Positions 1 to 7,889 of a DNA stretch of 18,596 nucleotides are shown here, piece after piece. Every line of letters starts with the position of its first letter. The first letter of the stretch is position 1. The notes under the pieces are model-generated. The model was not told the origin of the DNA. It did no database searches and saw only the letters and a program-made list of their open reading frames with translations. The stretch comes from an uncultured Ruminococcus sp. (lineage in GTDB: Bacteria > Bacillota > Clostridia > Oscillospirales > Ruminococcaceae). The stretch is from positions 1-18,596 of the forward strand of contig CAMWVM010000006.1 of the NCBI GenBank assembly GCA_947177715.1. Reading direction: 5' to 3'. The position numbers and the translations under genes are program-made.

Positions 1-2
1 AC

Positions 3-50
3 GTGCATACTATCGTTGATGAAATGCTTGATTGGGATGTTGTAAAATAA
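3..50 (+). CDS. 3' end of an unidentified CDS (partial, cut by window edge)
   Basis: A reading frame enters from the left edge and ends in TAA at 48-50. The 15 visible residues read VHTIVDEMLDWDVVK. A perfect intrinsic terminator begins 8 bases after the stop, which is the main reason to believe this is a real gene end. Too little is visible to name a family. Confidence 0.4.
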   Translation: MHTIVDEMLDWDVVK

Positions 51-57
51 ATTTATT

Positions 58-97
58 AGGGTTAAGAACTAAAAATGTTCTTAACCCTATTTTTTTG
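58..97 (+). terminator. Rho-independent terminator
   Basis: A perfect 12-bp inverted repeat (AGGGTTAAGAAC at 58-69, GTTCTTAACCCT at 77-88) encloses a 7-base loop and is followed by A and a run of Ts to 96. It directly follows the stop codon at 50, so it ends the transcript entering from the left. Confidence 0.9.
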
Positions 98-193
98 TCA
101 ATATAAACAATAAATAAATTATAATTTTGTAAAGTATTACTTGGAGAAAACATGTAGAAAATCTAATGTTGGAGGGAACTGCAATTCAACTTT

Positions 194-394
194 CTCACAA
201 GCGGAAAATTAAATGCTTACTTGCCATTAATACACAGGCGCAAGAACGCTTGGAAAGCCTCGATGGCATGAAACAGGACACAGGCAACTAAAGGCAATAA
301 CGCCTTAGAATGGACAGGAAGAATGAATGGCATAAGGCTGTGTGCAATGGAGATTGCAGGAAAAGACTTAGTATATTTTTTTGATAGGATTTGA
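194..394 (+). pseudogene. tnpV: Decayed TnpV-like transposon protein
   Basis: Three successive pieces in shifting frames match the order of TnpV proteins of Tn4451/Tn1549-type elements. LTSGKLNAYL is read at 194-223, then INTQAQERLE from about 226 after a frame change, then ALEWTGRMNGIRLCAMEI from 302 after another. The last piece matches the conserved LEWVGRMNNIRxxAxEI ending of TnpV. At least two frameshifts and missing sequence between the pieces make it non-functional, and the N-terminal half is not recognisable upstream. The family match is from memory of TnpV sequences. It marks an old mobile-element insertion at the left of the island. Confidence 0.7.
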
Positions 395-423
395 AAATAT
401 TTAAATACTTATTTAAAAATTAG

Positions 424-452
424 TTGACAAAAAACACTAAATGGTATATACT
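424..452 (+). promoter_or_regulatory. Sigma-A promoter of the MarR-GNAT operon
   Basis: A perfect -35 TTGACA (424-429) and a -10 TATACT (447-452) are separated by 17 bases. The predicted start of transcription is near 459. It lies just ahead of the MarR gene and overlaps a long palindrome. Confidence 0.85.
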
Positions 453-460
453 ATTTAGTG
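435..460. promoter_or_regulatory. Probable MarR operator palindrome over the -10 box
   Basis: Outer arms CACTAAAT (435-442) and ATTTAGTG (453-460) are perfect inverses. The centre contains the palindrome GTATATAC (444-451), so 24 of 26 positions are symmetric. The site covers the spacer, the -10 box and the predicted start point, a classic place for autorepression by the MarR protein encoded immediately downstream. The binding partner is inferred. Confidence 0.75.
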
Positions 461-493
461 GATAATGTCAACCATTTTGAAAGAGGAGTTTAT

Positions 494-934
494 ATGAACG
501 AATACGATAAAACAATCAATGAGATAAGAACATTTAACCGTTTTTATACAGTAAATATGGGATTTTTGAATTCGAATTACCTTGACAGTAAATATTCAGT
601 ATTGGAAACAAGAATCCTTTTTGAAATTAAATTACATAAAATATGCATACAAAGTGATATTGTTAAAACGCTACATATTGATAAAAGCTACTTAAGCAGG
701 ATTGTCCAACGTTTTTGTGCAAAAGGGATTGTTGAGAAAATAAAATCGGATGATGATAAAAGAACGACAAAAATCACACTAACTGCAATAGGAAATGAAG
801 AAACAGAAAGATTGATTCAATTAACAAATCAACAGATAAAAGCACAGATTGTTGAACTAAGTTTAGATGAATGTAATAAGTTATGTACCGCATTAAATAC
901 GGTAATATCAATTTTGGGAAAAGAGGAAAACTGA
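494..934 (+). CDS. MarR-family transcriptional regulator
   Basis: A 146-residue winged-helix DNA-binding protein, the normal MarR size. The central part has the expected order: a helix around ETRILFEIKLH, a recognition region IVKTLHIDKSYLSRIVQRF, a wing with KSDDDKRTTKITLTAIG (the conserved D-x-R-S/T-wing-LT pattern), then a C-terminal dimerisation helix. The frame is open back to a GTG at 458, but that codon sits at the predicted transcription start. ATG 494 with AAGAGGAG at 481-488 is the better start. It is one base ahead of a GNAT gene. It probably represses its own operon through the 435-460 palindrome and responds to a small ligand. MarR and GNAT are often fused in one polypeptide in other bacteria; here they are separate. 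Confidence 0.88.
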   Translation: MNEYDKTINEIRTFNRFYTVNMGFLNSNYLDSKYSVLETRILFEIKLHKICIQSDIVKTLHIDKSYLSRIVQRFCAKGIVEKIKSDDDKRTTKITLTAIGNEETERLIQLTNQQIKAQIVELSLDECNKLCTALNTVISILGKEEN

Positions 935-935
935 T

Positions 936-1397
936 ATGAATATTATTCCATTTAAAGAAAAGTACAGACAGGATTTTATTGATTTTAACACCGACTGGAT
1001 TGTATCAAATTTTGGTTTTTTAGAAGACCATGATAAAGAAACATTTGAAAGAATCGATGAAGAAATAAAGGCGGGAGCCATGATATTTTTTGCTGTTGAG
1101 AATGATGTGGCACTTGCGACATGTATGGCAATGCCAATGGAAGGAACAACATGGGAAATATGCAAACTTGGCTCAAACAAAAAGCTTCCGCATAAAGGTG
1201 CAGGAAGTGCTGTATTTGAGGCGGCGATGAACTGGGCACTAGATCACGGTGCAGAAAGACTTTTTATTCTTTCAAACAGCAAATTGAAGCCGGCACTACA
1301 TATTTATAGGAAGTATGGTTTTAAAGAAATTAAACTAAAAGATTATGAATATGTAAGAGGTGATATTGCTTTTGAATATAAGAAAGGAAATTTATAA
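936..1397 (+). CDS. GNAT-family N-acetyltransferase
   Basis: A 153-residue acetyl-CoA-dependent acetyltransferase. The acetyl-CoA loop is visible as LPHKGAGSAVFEAAMNWA (the R/QxxGxG/A motif region), followed by LFILSNSKLKPALHIYRKYGFKEI, the usual beta-strand, alpha-helix, YxxxGF ending of GNAT folds. The ATG lies one base after the MarR stop and is served by AAGAGGAAA at 920-928 inside the MarR gene, so the two are co-transcribed and probably translationally coupled. The substrate is unknown. The regulator partner suggests modification of a small toxic molecule or metabolite sensed by the MarR protein. A terminator follows 20 bases after the stop. Confidence 0.85.
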   Translation: MNIIPFKEKYRQDFIDFNTDWIVSNFGFLEDHDKETFERIDEEIKAGAMIFFAVENDVALATCMAMPMEGTTWEICKLGSNKKLPHKGAGSAVFEAAMNWALDHGAERLFILSNSKLKPALHIYRKYGFKEIKLKDYEYVRGDIAFEYKKGNL

Positions 1398-1416
1398 GAT
1401 GAAAATTATACTTTAG

Positions 1417-1444
1417 GGTGCTTTTGCTCATAAAAGCACCTTTT
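1417..1444 (+). terminator. Terminator of the MarR-GNAT operon
   Basis: A perfect 9-bp stem (GGTGCTTTT 1417-1425, AAAAGCACC 1432-1440) with a 6-base loop is followed by TTTT. It sits 20 bases after the GNAT stop codon. The following 240 bases up to the TetR gene are very AT-rich; I see no convincing promoter or gene in them. Confidence 0.85.
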
Positions 1445-1682
1445 AAAATTTAAGGAAAGATAAACACTTACTCTATATATTGTACAGAAATGGGAGTTCT
1501 ACTTAAACGATGTGAGATTTCTTGTAGCAGGAGATTTTATTTCTACATTAAGGATATATAAAATTTAAATGTAACTTATTTATGAATTTTTTGTTTTTCT
1601 CTTGAATTTTCTTTTTTAATATGCAACAATAGTTATACAACATATGTGACAAAACAAAAAAATTATAAGGAGATAAATTCTG

Positions 1683-2270
1683 ATGCCACCTAAAGCGAAA
1701 ATAACAAAAGAGATGATTTTGAACACTGTATTGGATATTACAAGAGAAACGGGATTTGAAACTGTCAATGCCAGAAGTGTTGCGAGTAAATTACAATGTT
1801 CTACACGTCCAATTTTTACTTGTTATGAAAACATGGACGAGTTAAAAAAAGAGTTCCTTGATTTTGCATATAAATTTTATGAGCAATATGTTACGGATTA
1901 CAGTAATTCTGTGAATATGAGTTCTTGTTTGTTTTTGCCCCTCTCATACATTGAATTTGCACAAGAAGAAACACATTTGTTTAAGTTATTATTTATTAAT
2001 GATATGGATTTGCATATGATAGAGGCAAAGGACTTTTATAAAGAAATTGGCAATGAAAAAAAGGCAAAAATTTTTTCAGATACCATTGGTGTAGATTTAG
2101 AACATGGAAAAGTAATATTTTTAGACTTATTTCTTTATACACATGGTATCGCAGTTTTAACAGCAACGAATAAAATATCATTGGATAGAAATGATGCTGA
2201 AAAAATGGTAACAAATTTATTGTCAGCTCTCATTAAACAAGAAAAGCCAGATTGGAATTTATCAGTTTAA
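1683..2270 (+). CDS. TetR/AcrR-family transcriptional regulator
   Basis: A 195-residue protein with an N-terminal TetR helix-turn-helix. ITKEMILNTVLDITRETGFE is the first helix pair and NARSVASKLQCSTRPIFTCY the recognition motif, in the usual first 50 residues, followed by a variable all-helical ligand-binding part. ATG 1683 has AAGGAG at 1667-1672, a good start. It precedes a SAM methyltransferase by 38 bases in the same direction and likely controls that gene and itself. The ligand and operator are not evident; I looked for a clean palindrome upstream and did not find one. Confidence 0.85.
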   Translation: MPPKAKITKEMILNTVLDITRETGFETVNARSVASKLQCSTRPIFTCYENMDELKKEFLDFAYKFYEQYVTDYSNSVNMSSCLFLPLSYIEFAQEETHLFKLLFINDMDLHMIEAKDFYKEIGNEKKAKIFSDTIGVDLEHGKVIFLDLFLYTHGIAVLTATNKISLDRNDAEKMVTNLLSALIKQEKPDWNLSV

Positions 2271-2308
2271 CAGTATTTTATGATTATTCATTTACAAAGA
2301 GGTGCGAT

Positions 2309-3100
2309 ATGAAAACAAATCAATATTTAATTGACTTTTATAATACCTATGATGAAGATAGTCGTTTGACATTAAAACATGGAACAGTTGAGTTCCTCAC
2401 CACTATGCGTTATATAGAAAAATACATAAGCCCTGGGAATCATGTACTTGAAATTGGTGCCGGAACTGGACGGTATTCTCATGCACTGGCACGTCAAGGA
2501 TATACTGTTGACGCAGTGGAATTGGTTAGCCATAACATAGAAGTTTTCCGTAAAAATACTTTACCGAATGAGGATATAACTGTCACGCAAGGTAATGCTT
2601 TAGATTTATCTTCTTTCCCTGACAATAAGTATGATATTACGCTGCTTTTAGGACCGCTGTATCACCTTTATAATAGCGAAGATAAGCAACAGGCTCTGCG
2701 TGAGGCAATTCGTGTAACAAAACAAGGCGGCATTATTTTTGCTGCATATGTAATATCTGATGGATGCCTTCTTGATGAAGGATTTAATCATGGGAATATC
2801 AATGTGGCTGAATATATTAAAAATGGATTGCTTGACTCCGAAACATTTGCCGCAAAATCTGAACCAAAGGATTTGTTTGAACTTGTACGTAAAGAGAATA
2901 TTGATGAATTGATGTCTATTTTTCCCACAACTCGCCTGCATTATGTCGCAACAGACGGCTGCTCTTTACTCATGCGTGAAGCAATAGATAAAATGGATAA
3001 TGATACTTTTGATTTATATTTGAAATATCATTTTGCTACTTGCGAACGGGAAGATTTAGCAGGCATTACGAGTCATGCGATTGACATATTCAAAAAGTAA
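2309..3100 (+). CDS. Class I SAM-dependent methyltransferase
   Basis: A 263-residue methyltransferase of the Rossmann-like class I fold. Motif I is VLEIGAGTGRYSHAL (residues about 46-60), followed by the acidic residue after strand 2 (VDAVEL). The motif IV region is YDITLLLGPLYHLYN, then the REAIRVTKQGGIIFAAYV segment typical of small-molecule methylases of the UbiE/Methyltransf_11 type. The frame is open back to 2252, overlapping the TetR gene, but ATG 2309 with AAAGAGGTG just upstream gives the expected N-terminus. The acceptor is unknown; it could be a drug, a metabolite or an RNA. It probably forms a regulator-effector pair with the TetR gene before it. Confidence 0.85.
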   Translation: MKTNQYLIDFYNTYDEDSRLTLKHGTVEFLTTMRYIEKYISPGNHVLEIGAGTGRYSHALARQGYTVDAVELVSHNIEVFRKNTLPNEDITVTQGNALDLSSFPDNKYDITLLLGPLYHLYNSEDKQQALREAIRVTKQGGIIFAAYVISDGCLLDEGFNHGNINVAEYIKNGLLDSETFAAKSEPKDLFELVRKENIDELMSIFPTTRLHYVATDGCSLLMREAIDKMDNDTFDLYLKYHFATCEREDLAGITSHAIDIFKK

Positions 3101-3143
3101 TATTGGGATTTCAATTTATTCTTTCTATTTTGTCCAAAGTTTA

Positions 3144-3251
3144 GACAGAACAGTAGATTTTCCACGAAAGGAAACAGATAAATATGGGGAATTTGTGCAG
3201 AAATAAATTGCTATACGGTTAAATGAATGGAGAGCTTATGAAAAAACAAAG
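3144..3251 (+). other. Unidentified coding-like remnant upstream of the KTR gene
   Basis: One frame reads DRTVDFPRKETDKYGEFVQK up to TAA at 3204-3206, then IAIRLNEWRAYEKTK, and runs without further stops into the Cys-rich KTR frame. The composition looks protein-like and only one stop interrupts it, so it may be the tail of a former upstream gene. I do not recognise a family. It fills most of the space between the methyltransferase and the KTR gene. Confidence 0.3.
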
Positions 3252-3428
3252 TGGATAAGAAGATGCCCTGTTTGCGGTAATAAAACTCGTGACAGAATTG
3301 GAGAAGATACTATTATGGTAAACTATCCTCTCTATTGCCCGAAGTGTAAGCAGGAAACCCTTATAAATGTACAAGAAATGAATATGTCTGTTATTAGAGC
3401 GCCAAACGCAGAGCCTATGAACTTGTGA
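3238..3428 (+). pseudogene. Cysteine-rich KTR protein gene with a frameshift in an A-run
   Basis: The peptide WIRRCPVCGNKTRDRIGEDT, then YPLYCPKCKQETLINVQ, is the Cys_rich_KTR family (PF14205), a small protein common on conjugative transposons. It has two CxxC pairs (CPVC and CPKC) that presumably bind zinc. ATG 3238 has GGAG at 3229-3232 and is the natural start, but the following six As (3241-3246) put it in the wrong frame, and that frame stops at 3273. One extra A would read MKKTKW and join the family sequence exactly. So the gene is frameshifted by a missing base in a homopolymer, or a ribosome or polymerase slip rescues it. Function in the family is unknown. Confidence 0.75.
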
Positions 3429-3456
3429 GATACCTCACAGCTCATAGGCTCTGTTT
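3410..3456 (+). terminator. Terminator overlapping the end of the KTR gene
   Basis: A perfect 11-bp outer stem (AGAGCCTATGA 3410-3420, TCATAGGCTCT 3442-3452) and an inner stem GTGAG (3425-3429)/CTCAC (3434-3438) form a long hairpin, followed by GTTTT. The KTR stop codon lies in the loop side. It stands between two convergent genes and the hairpin could also slow transcription arriving from the MATE gene, though that side has a weak T-run. Confidence 0.75.
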
Positions 3457-3472
3457 TAGGAAGAACAAATAT

Positions 3473-4849
3473 TTAGCTGTTGCAATCCGTGTTTATTGCA
3501 GCGGTTTGTTTCTGCATTTCATTCAGTTTTTTGTGAAGCGGTATTGCCATGAATACTGTTATAATTGCGGAAAGCACATCGCCAATCGGTTGGACATACA
3601 AAATCCCATTAAGTCCCCAGACCATAGGGAGAAGCAGAATAACGGGGACAAAACAAATCCCTTGTCTGCAAGCTCCGAGAATAAATCCCTGTCTCACCTT
3701 GCCAAGAGCGAGAAACAATGAGGAATATACAGTGTGAAACCCAAAAAGCATAAATGAAATTCCATTTGCTCGAAGTGACTTTGCACCAATCTCAATCATC
3801 TGTAAGTCATTTTTGGTGAATTGAGCAATAATCTGTGAGGGAAACAAAATAAACAGTAATCCTACAATAAAGCAGAATATCGTAGACCATAGCACAGAAA
3901 TTTTAATTACGCTACGCAGACGTTCATATTTCTTAGCCCCAAAACTAAATCCAGCAATTGGTTGAAAGCCTTTAATAAAGCCGAATATCGTTAGGCTCCC
4001 CATTGAAACAAGACGTGTAACGGCACCCATTCCCGCTATTGCAGAATCTCCATATAGCTTGATAGCATTATTTGTAAGGGTTATTGAAAGGCTTGTAAGT
4101 AACTGAAAAATGAATACAGGTATACCTATTTTAAATATTTCGGAAAAGATTACTTTTGAGAACGCATAGTCGCTTAATTTGAAACTGAAATTGCTCTTTT
4201 TCCCAAAAATATAAAACAGATACACAACAGAAGAAACAAATTGTGAAATTGCTGTTGCGACTGCTACGCCTGAAACTCCCATATCAAACACATAGATGAA
4301 AAGTGGGTCTAAGCCGCAATTCAAAACAGCTCCCAAAAGCATAGCAAGCATTGATGTTTTTGCCGCACCCTCGCTTGTTATAAGGCTGCTGACAGTAACG
4401 TTGAACACGTTTAGGATGCAGGAAATCACATAAATTCGGGAGTATTCAAGTGCATATGGCAGGATACTCTCGCTCGCTCCGAGAAGTGAGAGTATCGACT
4501 TGAGAAATATTACCGAGAATAGGATAAACACCGTGCCTACCGCCAATCCGCTGTATAATGCGGTGCTTGCGGCTTTGTTGGCGGTTTCTTTATCGTCGCG
4601 CCCGAGAAGTCGGGATATGTATGAACCTGCACCGTTGCCGAATAACAGTCCAAGACCAACTATCAACTGTCCTAATGGAAACACAACCGAGATTGCACCC
4701 ATTTGGCTTTCGCCTAGTCCTCCGACAAAGTACGCATCAACAAGGTTATACAATGCATTGATCAGCATACCTATCATCGTTGGAATGCCCATTGCTAAAA
4801 GTGCTTTAGGAATAGGTGCATTTCCTAACAATTCTGATTTCTTATTCAT
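3473..4849 (-). CDS. MATE-family multidrug efflux transporter
   Basis: A 458-residue inner-membrane antiporter of the MATE family, the usual length, with about 12 hydrophobic segments in two related halves. The N-terminal half carries the typical IPTMIGMLINALYNLVDAYF segment. The second half opens with EIFKIGIPVFIFQLLTSLSI, and the loop GFIKGFQPIAGFSFGAKKYE matches the conserved G(Q)P-G-NyGA-K region. It would expel cationic compounds in exchange for Na+ or H+. The start ATG has GAGGAGGAC a few bases upstream. It is divergent from a PadR regulator across a 199-base region with a strong promoter and inverted repeats, so it is probably the target of that regulator. Confidence 0.92.
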   Translation of the reverse strand: MNKKSELLGNAPIPKALLAMGIPTMIGMLINALYNLVDAYFVGGLGESQMGAISVVFPLGQLIVGLGLLFGNGAGSYISRLLGRDDKETANKAASTALYSGLAVGTVFILFSVIFLKSILSLLGASESILPYALEYSRIYVISCILNVFNVTVSSLITSEGAAKTSMLAMLLGAVLNCGLDPLFIYVFDMGVSGVAVATAISQFVSSVVYLFYIFGKKSNFSFKLSDYAFSKVIFSEIFKIGIPVFIFQLLTSLSITLTNNAIKLYGDSAIAGMGAVTRLVSMGSLTIFGFIKGFQPIAGFSFGAKKYERLRSVIKISVLWSTIFCFIVGLLFILFPSQIIAQFTKNDLQMIEIGAKSLRANGISFMLFGFHTVYSSLFLALGKVRQGFILGACRQGICFVPVILLLPMVWGLNGILYVQPIGDVLSAIITVFMAIPLHKKLNEMQKQTAAINTDCNS

Positions 4850-4942
4850 TTTTAAGTCCTCCTCTTGACAAAATAATAAAAATACAATAGTATAATATAT
4901 AGTGTTTATTTCATGAACTACTATAATTTATACCACTTTGTT

Positions 4943-4971
4943 ATTATACTATATTTTATAGTAGTTGTCAA
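4943..4971 (-). promoter_or_regulatory. Consensus promoter of the MATE gene
   Basis: Read on the minus strand, TTGACA (4971-4966) and TATAAT (4948-4943) are both perfect, with a 17-base spacer. It points at the MATE gene about 90 bases away. An unregulated promoter of this strength would be very active, which supports the need for the overlapping operator. Confidence 0.85.
4947..4963. promoter_or_regulatory. Probable PadR operator inside the MATE promoter
   Basis: A perfect inverted repeat, TACTATA (4947-4953) TTT TATAGTA (4957-4963), fills the spacer between the -35 and -10 boxes. Related half-sites recur nearby: ACTACTATAATTTATA at 4917-4932 and ATAGTATAATATATAGTG at 4887-4904. Their arrangement between divergent regulator and pump genes suggests repression of both. 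Which protein binds is inferred from position. Confidence 0.65.
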
Positions 4972-5048
4972 TAGAGTATCGCTGAATTTGTTGTTTTAAA
5001 TAAATGTAACGTAAAACAAGACAACTTTTGTTCTAAAAGGAGGAAATT

Positions 5049-5588
5049 ATGGCTACAATCGATTTAATAGTATTGGGTATGCTGAAAAAACAATCTATGG
5101 GAGCATATGATATTCAAAAACTGGTGGAATATCGGAATATTTCAAAATGGGTGAAAATCAGTACACCTTCTATATATAAAAAAGTAATACAGTTAGAAGA
5201 AAAAGGGCTTATTACAAGCCGTATCGAAAAAGATGGAAAAATGCCTGAAAAAGCAGTTTATTCCTTGACAGAAATGGGCGAACATGAATTTGAGAAACTG
5301 ATGATGGAAACTTCCCATGCACCCATAAACATATTTCTCGACTTCAATGCTGTTATCGTCAACCTTGACAGTGTTTCAATAGAACAGCAAAGGCAGTGTA
5401 TAGAGAACATAAAGCAGAGTATCAGAGAGTTAGAATCCATCATTCAAAAAAATATTGAAATGAAAAAAGATGAAATCGCTATTCCGGCTACAGGTATGGC
5501 TGTTCTTCACCAACAGTTGATTTTAGCACAAGCAATAGAGAACTGGATTGATGATGTAAAAGAAATTGCAGGTGACAGCAATGAATAG
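5049..5588 (+). CDS. PadR-family transcriptional regulator
   Basis: A 179-residue regulator. The N-terminal PadR winged helix is clear: IDLIVLGMLKKQSMGAYDIQ, then STPSIYKKVIQLEEKGLI (recognition helix), and the wing MPEKAVYSLTEMGEHEFEKL. The C-terminal half is a long helical region, as in the group with a vir_act_alpha_C-type dimerisation domain. ATG 5049 has AAAGGAGGAAATT directly upstream, an excellent ribosome site. It is divergent from the MATE pump and probably represses it, with a drug-like ligand relieving repression, as known for LmrR-type PadR proteins. It is convergent with ilvC across 47 bases; I see no strong terminator there. Confidence 0.9.
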   Translation: MATIDLIVLGMLKKQSMGAYDIQKLVEYRNISKWVKISTPSIYKKVIQLEEKGLITSRIEKDGKMPEKAVYSLTEMGEHEFEKLMMETSHAPINIFLDFNAVIVNLDSVSIEQQRQCIENIKQSIRELESIIQKNIEMKKDEIAIPATGMAVLHQQLILAQAIENWIDDVKEIAGDSNE

Positions 5589-5635
5589 ATACTTCAAGAT
5601 AAAGAACCGCTTTGAAGAAAACCGATAGGATTTCT

Positions 5636-6646
<1,011 letters not shown>

Positions 6647-6679
6647 CTATGAATATTTTAGATTTATATAAACGGGAAT

Positions 6680-7867
6680 TTACCGTTTTTTACTGCTTAT
6701 TATATGAACAATCATTGCAATCAACTGTGTAATGATTCCGATACTACAGAATCCATACCAGCCAAAGTGATTATATAAAGCTGATCCTAAATGCGAGCCA
6801 ACAGCACCACCCGCAAACATTGTTACCATATAAATGGAAGTAATTCTGTTTCGCTCACTTTCACTAAGACTTTGTATTCTTGTCTGATTTGCAACATTAC
6901 AAGAATTTACCCCCATGTCAAGGAGTATGACACCTGCAATCAAACCCCACACTTTAAAACCAAAGGTTATAAAGCAAAGATATGAAACAAGGATAATGGC
7001 AATGTTGATTCCAACTGTAAACTTTGCACTTTTTCTATCAGAAATCTTGCCGGCAACAGGAGCAAACATTGCTCCACTTACTCCTAAAATTCCAAACAGG
7101 CCAATGATGTTTGTTTCAAAGTTAAAAGGAGTACCCTGCAAATGAAATGTTAAGACTGTCCAGAGCGCGCTGAACGCTGCTAAAATCATAAAACCGTTTA
7201 TTGCCGCTTCTATAATGATAGGAAACTTTTTTGGCAGAGAAAACATTGATTTTATAGATGAAGCATAATTCAAATCTCCTTTTTCATCTGCTGTGCAAAC
7301 AGGAAGAGTAAATTTTAATACTGCAAATAATATTGCCATAAGCACTACCGCAATGATGTAAATACTTTTCCAACCCATGTATTTTCCAACAGCACCGCTT
7401 ACCACTCTTGAAAGAACAACGCCAGTTAAAAGTCCGCTCATAATATGTCCGATATTTTTTCCTCTTACCTGCTCATCGGATAACTTTGCACAAAGCGGTA
7501 GCAAAAGTTGTGGTATAACCGATGTAATTCCAACAGCAAGGCAGGCCACGCACGCCAATATAAAATTCGTGGAAAAATACATTCCCAAAAGTGACAGAAC
7601 TGATAAGAAAATCATTGTTAAAATCAATTTTTTTCGTTCTGTTAAATCGGCTATCGGCAGGATCAGAAACAATCCCAAAGCATAGCCTGTCTGGGTAAGA
7701 GTTGCAAGCAGACTTGCTTGTGATCCGGAAATATTAAAGTATTCTGCAGCACTATTTAAAAGCGGCTGAATGTAATAAATATTTGCAACGGCAATTCCGC
7801 TTGCTGCCGCCATAAGAGCAATCATTTTTCCGCTTAACTTTGCATGATTTACATTATGAGATTCCAT
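6680..7867 (-). CDS. MFS transporter, drug:H+ antiporter type
   Basis: A 395-residue membrane protein with about 12 hydrophobic segments, typical of the DHA1 branch of the major facilitator superfamily. The early part has GIAVANIYYIQPLLNSAAEYF and TQTGYALGLFLILPIADLTE followed by RKK, which is the MFS loop 2-3 signature. The second half repeats the pattern with GAMFAPVAGKISDRKSAKF. It likely exports a small molecule by proton exchange; the substrate is unknown. It starts 22 bases after the regulator gene and ends 45 bases before ilvC, all on the minus strand. A 6-bp hairpin (AAACGG/CCGTTT) overlaps its stop codon but has no T-run, so I do not call a terminator. A link to 2-keto or branched-chain acids is a guess from ilvC. 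Confidence 0.88.
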   Translation of the reverse strand: MESHNVNHAKLSGKMIALMAAASGIAVANIYYIQPLLNSAAEYFNISGSQASLLATLTQTGYALGLFLILPIADLTERKKLILTMIFLSVLSLLGMYFSTNFILACVACLAVGITSVIPQLLLPLCAKLSDEQVRGKNIGHIMSGLLTGVVLSRVVSGAVGKYMGWKSIYIIAVVLMAILFAVLKFTLPVCTADEKGDLNYASSIKSMFSLPKKFPIIIEAAINGFMILAAFSALWTVLTFHLQGTPFNFETNIIGLFGILGVSGAMFAPVAGKISDRKSAKFTVGINIAIILVSYLCFITFGFKVWGLIAGVILLDMGVNSCNVANQTRIQSLSESERNRITSIYMVTMFAGGAVGSHLGSALYNHFGWYGFCSIGIITQLIAMIVHIISSKKR

Positions 7868-7889
7868 AGCTTTCTCTTCTTTCTCTAAT

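Noticed and set aside
458..493. GTG start at 458 for the MarR gene
   Set aside because: It coincides with the predicted transcription start and the operator arm, and lacks a ribosome site; ATG 494 has one.
1445..1682. Promoter or operator for the TetR gene
   Set aside because: TTGAAT at 1602 has only a weak -10 (AACAAT) at 17 bases, and no clean palindrome was found.
2252..2308. Longer methyltransferase start at 2252 inside the TetR gene
   Set aside because: ATG 2309 has a good ribosome site and a typical N-terminus; the upstream codons look like TetR gene sequence in another frame.
5589..5635. Bidirectional terminator between PadR and ilvC
   Set aside because: Only weak A/T-rich pairing (AAGAAA/TTTCTT) without GC stem.
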